Of a DNA stretch of 62,239 bases, positions 17,406-26,502 are shown piece by piece. Below the pieces are notes generated by a model. That model worked only from the letters and a program-made list of their open reading frames with translations. It was not told the DNA's origin and made no database searches. The stretch is from an uncultured Bacilli bacterium (GTDB lineage: Bacteria; Bacillota_I; Bacilli_A; RF39; UBA660), in assembly GCA_934141145.1 (NCBI GenBank), contig CAKPCA010000006.1, forward strand, positions 1 through 62,239, given 5' to 3'. The position numbers and the translations under genes are program-made. Position 1 is the first letter of the stretch. Each line of letters begins with the position of its first letter.

Positions 17406-19766
17406 ATGAAACAAATTAATGAAAATGAAGTTAATAAATTAGATGAATATTTTAGAGCGGCTAATTATTTATCAGCGTGTCAATTATATTTACTTGATAA
17501 TCCACTTTTAGAAAGACCACTTAAAATAACAGATATTAAATCTACTATTGTTGGACATTGGGGTACAGTTCCAGGACAAAATTTTATTTATCTACATTTA
17601 AATAGAATTATAAGAGAAAATGATCTAAATATGATTTATATTTCTGGTCCAGGTCATGGAGGAAATGCTATGGTCGCAAATGCATATTTAGAAGGTACTT
17701 ATAGTGAAGTTTATCCAAATATAACAGAAGACAAAGAGGGATTAAAAAAACTATTTAAACAATTTAGCTTTCCAGGAGGAATATCTAGCCATGTTGCGCC
17801 TGAAACACCAGGATCTATAAACGAAGGTGGTGAACTTGGATATAGTTTATCACATGCATTTGGGGCAGTTTTAGATAATCCAGACTTAATAGCAGCATGC
17901 GTAGTAGGTGACGGAGAAGCAGAAACAGGACCTCTTGCAACAAGTTGGAATTTAAATAAATTTCTAAATCCTAAAACAGATGGTGTAGTACTTCCAATAT
18001 TACACTTGAATGGTTTTAAAATAGCAAATCCAACAGTATTATCTAGAATATCAAGTGAAGAACTTGATAATTACTTTAGAGGTTTAGGATGGGATCCATA
18101 TTATGTAGAAGGATCAGATCCTAAACAAATGCATGTAAAAATGGCAGAAGCATTAGATGAAATAGTACTAAAGATAAAAAAAATAAAATCAGATGCGAAG
18201 GTAAATGATAAAATTAGAAGACCAATGTGGCCTATGCTTATACTTAGAACTCCAAAAGGTTGGACGGGTCCAAGAGTTGTAGAAGGAAAGCAAATAGAAG
18301 GAACATTTAGAGCACACCAAGTCCCAATCGCAATTAATTCTTCCAATGATAAAAACTTAGAAATATTAGAGCATTGGCTTAAAAGTTATAAACCAGAAGA
18401 ATTGTTTGATGAAGATGGTAAATTTAGAAGTGATTTAAGAAAATTAGCTCCGCAAGGTTATAGAAGAATGAGCGCTAATATTCATGCAAATGGGGGTAAA
18501 CTTTTAAAAGATTTAAGAAAACCTGATTTTAAAGATTATGCGGTTAAGTTTGATAAACATGGATCTATTATTGCACAAGATATGATAGAACTTGGTAAGT
18601 ATGTAAGAGATGTAATAAAATTAAATGAAGATGAGAAAAACTTTAGAATTTTTGGCCCAGATGAAGCATTATCTAATAGACTAAATGCAATTTTTGAAGA
18701 AACTGATAGACAATGGGTAAACAAAACATATGATAATGATGAGTATTTAGATGTAAATGGTAGAGTAATTGACTCATATTTATCAGAACATTTTTGTGAA
18801 GGAGCATTAGAAGGATATCTGCTTACAGGTAGACATGGCTTTATACATAGTTATGAGGCATTTGCAAGAATAATTGATTCAATGGTTTCACAACACGCAA
18901 AATGGCTTAAAGTAACAAAAGAACTTTCTTGGAGAGAAGATATTTCTTCACTCAATATAATTTTATCTTCTCATATATGGCAACAAGATCATAATGGTTA
19001 TACGCATCAAGATCCAGGATTTTTAAATCATTTGGTTACTAAAAAAGCAGATATAGTTAGAATGTATTTACCACCAGATGCTAATTGCTTAATATCTTGT
19101 TTTGATCATGTAATAAGTACAAAAAATTATATAAATGTAATAGTTGCTTCAAAGCATCCAAGATATCAGTGGCTTACTATGGATGAAGCTATAAAACATT
19201 GTACAAAAGGAATAGGAATATGGCCATGGGCATCAAATGATGAAGGTAAAGAACCAGATGTAGTGCTTGCATGTGCTGGTGATACTCCAACACTTGAAGT
19301 TTTAGCCGCAACTAGTATACTAAATGATAAATTTCCTAAATTGAAAGTAAGAGTTGTAAATGTAGTAGACTTAATGAGATTGGAATCTAATAATAAACAT
19401 CCACACGGACTTACAGATGAAGATTATGATGCAATATTTACAAAAAATAAACCTATTATTTTTGCATTCCATGGTTATCCATCTTTAATTCATCAATTAA
19501 CTTATAATAGGCATAATAAAAATATTCATGTACATGGTTATATGGAAGAAGGAACAATAACAACACCATTTGATATGCGTGTACAAAATAAAATAGATAG
19601 ATTTAATTTGGTTATAGATGTTCTTAAATATGTTAAACTTGGTGATAAATCTTCTGAACTTATAGAATGGTGTAAAGATAAATTAGTTGAACATAATGAA
19701 TATATAAGAGAATATGGTAAAGATATGGATATAGTAACTAAATGGAAGTGGGAGAAAGATATTTAG
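17406..19766 (+). CDS. xfp: Xylulose-5-phosphate/fructose-6-phosphate phosphoketolase
   Basis: 786 aa, full length for the family. A thiamine-diphosphate enzyme that splits xylulose-5-P or fructose-6-P with phosphate into acetyl-P plus glyceraldehyde-3-P or erythrose-4-P. Seen: the N-terminal YLSACQLYLLDNPLL, GHWGTVPGQNF, GPGHGGNA, the ThDP-binding GDGEAETGPLATSWN, and C-terminal HPHGLTDEDYDAIFT and FDMRVQNKIDRF. It is monocistronic between its own promoter and terminator; the acetate kinase that usually uses the acetyl-P is not nearby. It suggests a heterofermentative sugar pathway. Confidence 0.97.
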   Translation: MKQINENEVNKLDEYFRAANYLSACQLYLLDNPLLERPLKITDIKSTIVGHWGTVPGQNFIYLHLNRIIRENDLNMIYISGPGHGGNAMVANAYLEGTYSEVYPNITEDKEGLKKLFKQFSFPGGISSHVAPETPGSINEGGELGYSLSHAFGAVLDNPDLIAACVVGDGEAETGPLATSWNLNKFLNPKTDGVVLPILHLNGFKIANPTVLSRISSEELDNYFRGLGWDPYYVEGSDPKQMHVKMAEALDEIVLKIKKIKSDAKVNDKIRRPMWPMLILRTPKGWTGPRVVEGKQIEGTFRAHQVPIAINSSNDKNLEILEHWLKSYKPEELFDEDGKFRSDLRKLAPQGYRRMSANIHANGGKLLKDLRKPDFKDYAVKFDKHGSIIAQDMIELGKYVRDVIKLNEDEKNFRIFGPDEALSNRLNAIFEETDRQWVNKTYDNDEYLDVNGRVIDSYLSEHFCEGALEGYLLTGRHGFIHSYEAFARIIDSMVSQHAKWLKVTKELSWREDISSLNIILSSHIWQQDHNGYTHQDPGFLNHLVTKKADIVRMYLPPDANCLISCFDHVISTKNYINVIVASKHPRYQWLTMDEAIKHCTKGIGIWPWASNDEGKEPDVVLACAGDTPTLEVLAATSILNDKFPKLKVRVVNVVDLMRLESNNKHPHGLTDEDYDAIFTKNKPIIFAFHGYPSLIHQLTYNRHNKNIHVHGYMEEGTITTPFDMRVQNKIDRFNLVIDVLKYVKLGDKSSELIEWCKDKLVEHNEYIREYGKDMDIVTKWKWEKDI

Positions 19767-19780
19767 TAAATATAAAATTT

Positions 19781-19809
19781 GAAGTATAAGAATATATACT
19801 TCTTTTTTT
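19781..19809 (+). terminator. Terminator after xfp
   Basis: An 8-bp stem GAAGTATA/TATACTTC (19781-19788, 19795-19802) followed by T7. Confidence 0.85.
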
Positions 19810-19873
19810 GTGTTATATTGAAACTTTATAAATATTGATATACATGTTATAATTATCTTAGGAGGTTAAATGA

Positions 19874-21268
19874 ATGTATGATGTTGTTATAGTAGGTGCT
19901 GGACCTGCCGGATTATTTTGCGCTTATGAACTTACACAAAAAAATCCAAATTTAAAAATATTAATGTTAGAAAAAGGTAGACTTGTTAAAAATAGAGTTT
20001 GTTCGATGAATAAAAATAAAACAGAATGTAAAAATTGTAACCCATGTAATATATTATCAGGTTATGGTGGTGCTGGAACTTTTTCTGATGGTAAATTAAA
20101 TTTTATTCCAAAATTAGGAAAATCAGATTTATTTAGATATATGAAAGACGAAGAAGCCTATAAATTGATAGATGAAACTGAAGAAATTTTTAATAAATTT
20201 CATATGGATGCAGAAGTTTTTCCTAGCAATATGGAAGAAGCAAAAGAAATACAAAAAAAGGTTACAAGATTAGGAGATAGACTACTTTTAATAAAGCAAA
20301 AACATTTAGGTAGTGATCATTTGCCTCAATATATTGAGGAATTCAGTAATTATTTAGAAGAAAAAGGCGTTACTATTAAAGAATGCACTAATGTTACTGA
20401 TATAGAAAGTATAAAAGAAGATGAACATATAATTAGATATGAAGAATTAAAAGAAAAAAAAGAAGTAAAATCTAAAAATGTTGTAATCGCACCAGGAAGA
20501 ACAGGTGCAAAATGGATACAAGAACTTGCTGATAAATATAATATTCCATATTTATCAAAGAGTATTGAAATTGGTGTTAGAGTTGAAGTTAGAAAAGAAG
20601 TACTTGAGGAAATATGTAGTGTTATATATGATCCAACAATATTTATAAAAACAAAAACATATAATGATGAAATAAGAACATTTTGTACAAATCCTGGAGG
20701 TTTTGTTGCTAAAGAAAATTACTATGGATATATATGTGTAAATGGGCATTCATTAAAAGATATTAAATCAAATAATTCGAATTTTGCATTTATTAGTAAA
20801 GTTAATTTAACAGAACCAGTTACAAATACAAGAGAATATGGTGAATCTATTGCTAAAATTGCAAATGTTTTAGGTGATTCAAAACCAATAATTCAAACAC
20901 TTAGAGATTTGAAAAATGGTAGAAGAAGTAATTGGGGAAGAATAAATAAATCATTTATTACACCAACTTTAGAGGATTGTGTAGCAGGTGATTTAGCACT
21001 TGTACTTCCTCATAGAATAATAGTAAATATATTAGAAGGACTAGAAGAACTTGATAAAATAATTCCTGGTGTGAATAATGATGAAACACTTCTTTATGGA
21101 CCAGAAATAAAATTCTTTAGTAATGAAATAACAACAGATGATAATTTTAAACTTGATAATTATAATGTATATTTTATAGGTGATGGTGCAGGTAAAGCAG
21201 GTAATATAGTTACAGCAGCTGCAACTGGACTTGTATCTGCTAGAGATATAATTAAAAGAACAGAGTAG
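19874..21268 (+). CDS. NAD(P)/FAD-dependent oxidoreductase (COG2509-type flavoprotein)
   Basis: 464 aa. The N-terminal Rossmann dinucleotide motif VVIVGAGPAGLFCAYEL is followed by the Cys cluster CxxxxxxxxxCxxCxPC (residues ~40-60). Then come GYGGAGTFSDGKLN, a second nucleotide region and the C-terminal FAD motif VYFIGDGAGKAGNIVTAAATG. This is the uncharacterised FAD-dependent dehydrogenase family common in Firmicutes. Substrate unknown; the Cys cluster may bind metal or be redox-active (inference). RBS AGGAGG precedes the ATG. Confidence 0.85.
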   Translation: MYDVVIVGAGPAGLFCAYELTQKNPNLKILMLEKGRLVKNRVCSMNKNKTECKNCNPCNILSGYGGAGTFSDGKLNFIPKLGKSDLFRYMKDEEAYKLIDETEEIFNKFHMDAEVFPSNMEEAKEIQKKVTRLGDRLLLIKQKHLGSDHLPQYIEEFSNYLEEKGVTIKECTNVTDIESIKEDEHIIRYEELKEKKEVKSKNVVIAPGRTGAKWIQELADKYNIPYLSKSIEIGVRVEVRKEVLEEICSVIYDPTIFIKTKTYNDEIRTFCTNPGGFVAKENYYGYICVNGHSLKDIKSNNSNFAFISKVNLTEPVTNTREYGESIAKIANVLGDSKPIIQTLRDLKNGRRSNWGRINKSFITPTLEDCVAGDLALVLPHRIIVNILEGLEELDKIIPGVNNDETLLYGPEIKFFSNEITTDDNFKLDNYNVYFIGDGAGKAGNIVTAAATGLVSARDIIKRTE

Positions 21269-21280
21269 TTCTTTTTTTTC
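21256..21280 (+). terminator. Terminator overlapping end of flavoprotein gene
   Basis: A stem AAGAAC/GTTCTT around the TAG stop codon, followed by T8. Confidence 0.75.
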
Positions 21281-21294
21281 TATATGAATAATGA

Positions 21295-21300
21295 TATAAT
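21295..21300 (+). promoter_or_regulatory. -10 box of SDR gene; decides the start codon
   Basis: A TATAAT box lies downstream of the first in-frame ATG (21284). Transcription would begin near 21307, so that ATG is not in the mRNA, and the TTG at 21323 behind AAGGAAGTGG is the likely start. Confidence 0.55.
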
Positions 21301-21322
21301 ATTTTTTAAGGAAGTGGTATTC

Positions 21323-22042
21323 TTGGATTTAAATAAAAAAGTAGCTTTTGTAACTGGTGCGTCTATTGGACTTGGAAAAGGTTTAATAGAAGAGTTATCA
21401 AAAAATGGATGTAATGTAGTAATTGGATATAATAATAGCAAAGAAAAAGCAGAGTGGCTAAAAAAATATATAGAAGAAAAGTATAATGTAAAAGCATTAA
21501 GTGTTAAATGTGATGTAACAGATGAAAATTCTATAAAAAATACGATAACTTATATTGTGGATAACTTTGGTAAGATAGACATTGTTATAAATAATGCTGC
21601 TTATGCACAGGATAATTATATTTATGATAAAACAAAAGAAGAATTTATGAAAGTACTTGAAACAAATTTAGTTGGGCCTTTTCTTGTTTCAAAATATGCA
21701 TATAAATATATGAATGATGGCATGATTGTTAATATCTCATCAAAAGACGCTGTTAATACATATAATGATATAAGTATGGATTATTGTGCGAGTAAGGCTG
21801 GACTTAATTCATTAACTAAAACTTTATCCTTTGCACTAAAAAATGTTAAAGTAATTTCAGTTATGCCTGGGTGGATTGATACAGAAAGCATAAGGGAGAT
21901 GAACCCAGAATTTTTAGATAGTGAACTTAAAAGAATAGGTCAAGAAAAATTATCCACAGTAGAAGATGTATCAAAACAAATAATTAATATTATAAAAGAT
22001 GAACAGATTAAAAGTGGCATGATAATAGAATTGGAGGATTAG
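21323..22042 (+). CDS. Short-chain dehydrogenase/reductase
   Basis: About 240 aa classical SDR. NAD(P)-binding TGASIGLGKG, the NNAAYA motif, a Ser in VNISSKDA and the catalytic YxxxK (YCASK) are all in place, with a PGWIDT segment after it. An NAD(P)-dependent alcohol/ketone oxidoreductase, often FabG-like; the substrate cannot be told. The TTG start is chosen because the RBS AAGGAAG lies 8 bases upstream and the -10 box excludes the earlier ATG. The next gene begins one base after the stop, so the two form an operon. Confidence 0.85.
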   Translation: MDLNKKVAFVTGASIGLGKGLIEELSKNGCNVVIGYNNSKEKAEWLKKYIEEKYNVKALSVKCDVTDENSIKNTITYIVDNFGKIDIVINNAAYAQDNYIYDKTKEEFMKVLETNLVGPFLVSKYAYKYMNDGMIVNISSKDAVNTYNDISMDYCASKAGLNSLTKTLSFALKNVKVISVMPGWIDTESIREMNPEFLDSELKRIGQEKLSTVEDVSKQIINIIKDEQIKSGMIIELED

Positions 22043-22043
22043 T

Positions 22044-23273
22044 ATGGACGAAAAAATAATAAAATTAGTAAATGATTCAGAGAAAGAATTAGATAAAGAG
22101 TTTAAAAAAATAGATGAAATTTGTGAATATAATAGTTTGAAAGTTTTAAATGCTTTTTGGAATAATAAATTATCAGAAGCACATTTTTCACAAACAACAG
22201 GTTATGGATATGATGATATTGGTAGAGATGTAATAGAAAAGATATATGCTGAAATTTTTGGCGCAGAGGATGCTCTTGTTAGAAGTCAATTTATATCAGG
22301 TTCACATGCTCTTACAGTTGCTTTATTTGCGTATTTAAGACCTGGTGACACAATGCTTAGTATAAGTGGTCTACCTTATGATACACTTCATGAAGTTATA
22401 GGTATTGTTCCAAATGATAGCTCACTAAAATCATTTGGTGTAAATTATGAACAAATCGATTTAGTTAATGATGATTTTGATTATGAAAAAATAGAAGAAA
22501 GATTAAAAAAATCAAAAATAAAGTTAATTGAAATACAAAGATCAAAAGGATATTCCACAAGAAAAAGTATATCGAATTCAAAAATAAAAAAAGTAGTAGA
22601 TTTAATTAGAAATTATGATAAAGACGTAATTATTATGGTTGATAATTGTTATTGTGAATTTGTAGATAAGGTTTCACCAATTGAAATGGGTGCGGATATA
22701 ATAGTTGGTTCACTTATAAAGAATTTAGGTGGAGGAATTGCTCCTAATGGTGCTTATATTGCTGGTAAAAAAAGATTAGTGGATTTAGCGGGTGAAAGGT
22801 TAACACTTCCAGGTGAAGGTAGGGAAGTAGGTCCAACACTTGGTATTAATAAACAAATTTTAGAGGGGTTATTTTTCTCACCAAGTGTGGTTGCATCAGC
22901 ACTTAAAACTGCTGTACTTGCAAGTAAAGTATTAGAAGAATTAGGATATAAAGTAGAACCAAGATACAATGATGAAAGAGTAGATATTGTTCAAAATATT
23001 GAATTTGGAAAAGAAGAGGATTTAGTTAAGTATTGTCAAGGTATTCAAATGGCATCACCAGTAGATTCATTTGCTATTCCTATGCCATGGGATATGCCAG
23101 GTTATGAAGATAAAGTAATAATGGCAGCTGGTACATTTACACAAGGTTCTTCAATAGAACTTTCTTGTGATGGACCAATTAGAAAACCCTATATTGCATA
23201 TATGCAAGGTTCTTTAACTTATGAATATGGTAAAATTGCTATAATAAAAGCAGTGTCTAATTTGACAGAATGA
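22044..23273 (+). CDS. Methionine gamma-lyase/aluminium-resistance family PLP enzyme (YnbB-like)
   Basis: 409 aa fold-type I PLP enzyme of the COG4100 group. Seen: HFSQTTGYGYDDIGRD near the N-terminus, SQFISGSHAL, LPYDTLHEVIG, the VDNCYCEF segment, and the PLP lysine in GSLIKNLGGGIAPNGAYIAG (about residue 228). Annotated in Bacillus as YnbB, usually next to glnR/hfq, which is not the context here. Probably a C-S lyase acting on sulfur amino acids; the exact substrate is unknown. Coupled to the upstream SDR gene. Confidence 0.87.
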   Translation: MDEKIIKLVNDSEKELDKEFKKIDEICEYNSLKVLNAFWNNKLSEAHFSQTTGYGYDDIGRDVIEKIYAEIFGAEDALVRSQFISGSHALTVALFAYLRPGDTMLSISGLPYDTLHEVIGIVPNDSSLKSFGVNYEQIDLVNDDFDYEKIEERLKKSKIKLIEIQRSKGYSTRKSISNSKIKKVVDLIRNYDKDVIIMVDNCYCEFVDKVSPIEMGADIIVGSLIKNLGGGIAPNGAYIAGKKRLVDLAGERLTLPGEGREVGPTLGINKQILEGLFFSPSVVASALKTAVLASKVLEELGYKVEPRYNDERVDIVQNIEFGKEEDLVKYCQGIQMASPVDSFAIPMPWDMPGYEDKVIMAAGTFTQGSSIELSCDGPIRKPYIAYMQGSLTYEYGKIAIIKAVSNLTE

Positions 23274-23314
23274 TAAAAAGGTTATAAAATACTACTCCAT
23301 AAGAGGTGGAATGC

Positions 23315-24211
23315 ATGGTAACAAATTATAATAGAGAAGTAAGAAAATATATTTGCAATTTAGAAGAACAATTAGAGCAAATATTACAAAAAAGAGGTAT
23401 AGAAGATTATGATGAAATGGACCTATATATTAGTGTCTATTTAGGAATAGCGGGTGCGGCAAGTCAAAGTAAAAATGTGAATGTTATATATAATACACTA
23501 TTAATGACTGGATATAGTGACTTATATACAGATTTATATATAGAAGAAATAGAAGGTAGACTAGAGGGTGAAAGGAAAAAAATATATGATTTTTTAAAAG
23601 GTATTACAAGTACTAAGAGTTTAAACAATTTATTTTCTTTAAATCTGAATATAGCAATAAAAATGATTAATTCAATTGTTTCATTTTCAGAGGGTAGTAT
23701 CTATGACAAGGTATTAAAACTAAAAAAGATACCAATTGAAGAAAGAAAAAAAATATCTAGAGTAAATTCACTTTACTATCAAGATTTAGAAAACTATGAT
23801 ATAGACGTAACTCTTGATTATATGCTTGATAAATACAATAAATGTAAAGGCAAACTTTCTGATGAATACTTATTAAATAGTGCATCTGTATATATTCATA
23901 ATTTAAGATTTATAGATTTAGATGCAGCAAAAAAACTAGTAATTAAATTGATAGAATCAGATATTGATTTAACTTGTGATTTATTTGATAAATATTCTGT
24001 AGAAGATATGGATAGGGAAAATCCCAAATATAAGCTTATCGCAGATAGGGCAAAAAGACTTAATAAATATTATAAATCAGATATGGATGATGTAATTAGA
24101 AATATTCATTTTTGTGAAATTTATGATTTGCTTGAAGCATATATTAATAGAAATAATGGATTTGACTATGATGAATTATGCAAAAATTTAACGTTAGGAA
24201 AGAAGTCTTAA
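23315..24211 (+). CDS. Uncharacterised protein, helical, 299 aa
   Basis: Not recognised. No signal peptide or membrane helix. The N-terminal third has a long acidic helix (NLEEQLEQILQKRG) and a conserved-looking ISVYLGIAGAASQSKN segment. The rest is alternating charged helices. The ATG at 23315 is preferred over the GTG at 23306, which lies inside the AAGAGGTGG RBS. The following small gene starts one base after the stop, so both are one unit, possibly with the SDR/YnbB pair upstream (41-base gap). Confidence 0.6.
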   Translation: MVTNYNREVRKYICNLEEQLEQILQKRGIEDYDEMDLYISVYLGIAGAASQSKNVNVIYNTLLMTGYSDLYTDLYIEEIEGRLEGERKKIYDFLKGITSTKSLNNLFSLNLNIAIKMINSIVSFSEGSIYDKVLKLKKIPIEERKKISRVNSLYYQDLENYDIDVTLDYMLDKYNKCKGKLSDEYLLNSASVYIHNLRFIDLDAAKKLVIKLIESDIDLTCDLFDKYSVEDMDRENPKYKLIADRAKRLNKYYKSDMDDVIRNIHFCEIYDLLEAYINRNNGFDYDELCKNLTLGKKS

Positions 24212-24212
24212 A

Positions 24213-24479
24213 ATGTTTGATGTTAATGATATTGATAATATGTTAAAAAAAGTTACAATTGATAATAAATTAAATAAGATAACAGATGATATGTATTTAT
24301 CTAATAGGCAGATAGAAGTATTAGATAGGTATAATATTGATTATAAAAAATATAGTCATATAAGAGATTTAATATTTGAAATAGAAACAATCATTAGTGA
24401 AAACTATGACTTAGAAGATTTAGAAAATTTATCCACAGAATTATCTGAATTTAATTATTATTATAATACAAGGAAGTGA
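24213..24479 (+). CDS. Uncharacterised small acidic protein, 88 aa
   Basis: Not recognised. Short, acidic and helical (IDNMLKKVTIDNKLNK, ETIISENYDLEDLENL), cytoplasmic. It begins immediately after the preceding hypothetical gene (RBS AAAGAAG inside that gene) and ends adjacent to a convergent gene with no spacer. Likely a partner of the upstream protein. Confidence 0.5.
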   Translation: MFDVNDIDNMLKKVTIDNKLNKITDDMYLSNRQIEVLDRYNIDYKKYSHIRDLIFEIETIISENYDLEDLENLSTELSEFNYYYNTRK

Positions 24480-24770
24480 TTAAACTTCCTTTTTAAGTTT
24501 GTCAATTTCCTTTTTTAAAGCATCCATCATTTTTTGCATCATAACTATAGTATCATTTTCATTGTAACTATGAGTATTTGTAGAGTCTAAGTTTCTTTCT
24601 TGCATAACTTGTTTATAAAAAGCATTAGTACTTACTACTTGCGCTACTAGCATTAGCCAGTTGCCAACTGCATTTTGCTCATTAGCTGTCATATCATCAA
24701 TTAGCAAGTATCCAACAGCAACTGCACTTAAAGAAAATAATTTTGGTGGAATATTTGGTATTAAATTCAT
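24480..24770 (-). CDS. Uncharacterised protein with hydrophobic N-terminus and coiled-coil tail
   Basis: About 96 aa from the ATG at 24770; a longer frame to 24809 lacks an RBS, while GGGGAC precedes 24770. The N-terminal part (about 3-30) is hydrophobic and could be a membrane segment. A conserved-looking MTANEQNAVGNWLMLVAQVVSTNA follows, and the last ~25 residues (MMQKMMDALKKEIDKLKKEV) are a coiled coil. The family is not known to me. Divergent from rny. Confidence 0.5.
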   Translation of the reverse strand: MNLIPNIPPKLFSLSAVAVGYLLIDDMTANEQNAVGNWLMLVAQVVSTNAFYKQVMQERNLDSTNTHSYNENDTIVMMQKMMDALKKEIDKLKKEV

Positions 24771-24818
24771 AGAAAAGTCCCCTATAATTAATGATATGAT
24801 ATAAATCAAAAACTATTG

Positions 24819-24847
24819 TTGACTTTATTCAAAATAAATTTTATACT
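24819..24847 (+). promoter_or_regulatory. rny promoter
   Basis: -35 TTGACT (24819-24824), exactly 17 bp, -10 TATACT (24842-24847). Confidence 0.7.
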
Positions 24848-24896
24848 AGTAATGTATAGTTTAATTTAAAATATATAAATCAATATGGAGGAGAAT

Positions 24897-26438
24897 ATGG
24901 AAAAAATACTATTTTCTGCTCTTGGATTGATTTTTGGAGTACTATTTACAGTAGTGATTGTTATTTTAATTTCTAAATCGAAAGAAAAGAAATCTGATGA
25001 TATAATAGAAAAAGCAAAAAAAGAAGCAGAAAAATTTAAAAGAGATACAATTTTAGAAGTAAAAGAAGAACAATATAAATTAAAGCAAGAATTAGAAAGA
25101 GAAATTAAAGAAAGAAAAAGTGAAGTAGTCGCAAACGAAGAAAGATTACAACAAAGAGAAAATAGCATAGATAGACGTGATCAAATACTTCAAGATAGAG
25201 AAAATTTATTATCAGAAAAAGAAAATAACTTAGTACAAAGGCAAAAAGATATTCAAGTGTTAGAAGAACAAACAAATGAAAAATTAAAAGAACAAATAAC
25301 AAAACTTGAAAATATTTCAGGATTAACAAAAGAAGAAGCAAAAAAACAAATAATGCAAAAAGTAGAAGATTCAATGACAAAAGAAATCGCTGCATACATC
25401 AAAGATAAAGAGGCAGAAGCAAAACTTGATGTAGATAAAAAAGCAAAAAATTTACTAGCATTATCAATGCAAAAATATGCATCTGATGTTACAAATGAAG
25501 TTACTATATCAGTTATAAATTTACCAAATGATGATATGAAAGGTAGAATAATAGGTAGAGAAGGTAGAAATATTAGAACAATAGAAGCTGTAACAGGTGT
25601 TGATTTAATTATAGATGATACACCAGAAACTATTGTAATATCTAGTTTTGATCCTTTGAGAAGAGAGATAGCAAAAAATACTATTGAAACTCTAATAAAA
25701 GATGGTAGAATTCATCCCGGTAGAATAGAAGAAATATATGATAAGACATGCGTTGAGATACATAACAAGATAATTGAAAAAGGTGAAGAAGCAATAGTTT
25801 CACTTGGTATTACTAAAATAGATCCAGAACTTGTAGAGATTATAGGTAAATTACACTTTAGAACTAGTTATGGACAAAATGTATTACAGCATTCTATTGA
25901 AGTAGCTAATTTATCCGGATTACTTGCAGCTGAAATTGGAGAAAATGTAAGTCTAGCAAAAAGAGCAGGACTACTTCATGATATAGGTAAAGCTATTGAT
26001 TTTGAAATAGAGGGAAGCCATGTAGATGTTGGGTTAGAGATAGCAAAAAAATACAATGAAGATGAAGTTGTTTTAAATGCAATAGCCTCACACCATGGAG
26101 ATACTCCAGCGACAAGTGTTATTTCTTCTTTGGTCGCAGTTGCAGATGCTATAAGCGCATCAAGACCTGGGGCAAGAAATGATTCACTTGAAAACTATAT
26201 TAAGAGATTACAACAACTTGAAGATATTGCAAATAGTTTTGATGGTATAGAAAAGTCATTCGCAGTTCAAGCTGGAAGGGAATTAAGAGTTATAGTTAAG
26301 CCAGAAGAAATTGATGAATTGACTGCAATAAAAGTAGCACGAGATATAAAAAATAAAATAGAAAATGAAATGCAGTATCCTGGTACAATAAAAGTAACAT
26401 TGATAAGAGAAACCAGAGTTGTAGAAGAGGCCAAATAG
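24897..26438 (+). CDS. rny: Ribonuclease Y
   Basis: Main membrane-bound endoribonuclease initiating mRNA decay in Firmicutes. It has an N-terminal membrane helix (about 1-22), a long charged coiled coil (30-180), a KH domain (GRIIGREGRNIRTIEAVTGVD) and an HD domain with LLHDIGKAID and SHVDVG. The C-terminal PGTIKVTVIRE-like end is also typical. The start is set at 24897 because GGAGGAG (24887-24893) overlaps the upstream in-frame ATG at 24885. About 513 aa, standard. Monocistronic with its own promoter and terminator. Confidence 0.97.
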   Translation: MEKILFSALGLIFGVLFTVVIVILISKSKEKKSDDIIEKAKKEAEKFKRDTILEVKEEQYKLKQELEREIKERKSEVVANEERLQQRENSIDRRDQILQDRENLLSEKENNLVQRQKDIQVLEEQTNEKLKEQITKLENISGLTKEEAKKQIMQKVEDSMTKEIAAYIKDKEAEAKLDVDKKAKNLLALSMQKYASDVTNEVTISVINLPNDDMKGRIIGREGRNIRTIEAVTGVDLIIDDTPETIVISSFDPLRREIAKNTIETLIKDGRIHPGRIEEIYDKTCVEIHNKIIEKGEEAIVSLGITKIDPELVEIIGKLHFRTSYGQNVLQHSIEVANLSGLLAAEIGENVSLAKRAGLLHDIGKAIDFEIEGSHVDVGLEIAKKYNEDEVVLNAIASHHGDTPATSVISSLVAVADAISASRPGARNDSLENYIKRLQQLEDIANSFDGIEKSFAVQAGRELRVIVKPEEIDELTAIKVARDIKNKIENEMQYPGTIKVTLIRETRVVEEAK

Positions 26439-26449
26439 GTCTTTTTTTT
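26425..26449 (+). terminator. Terminator overlapping end of rny
   Basis: A 6-bp stem GAGGCC/GGTCTT (two G-T pairs) around the stop codon, followed by T7. Confidence 0.65.
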
Positions 26450-26502
26450 GTTCATAATTGTTGCTTTAGGCCATATAATAATGTAGGCGGATAGGTGATA
26501 TT

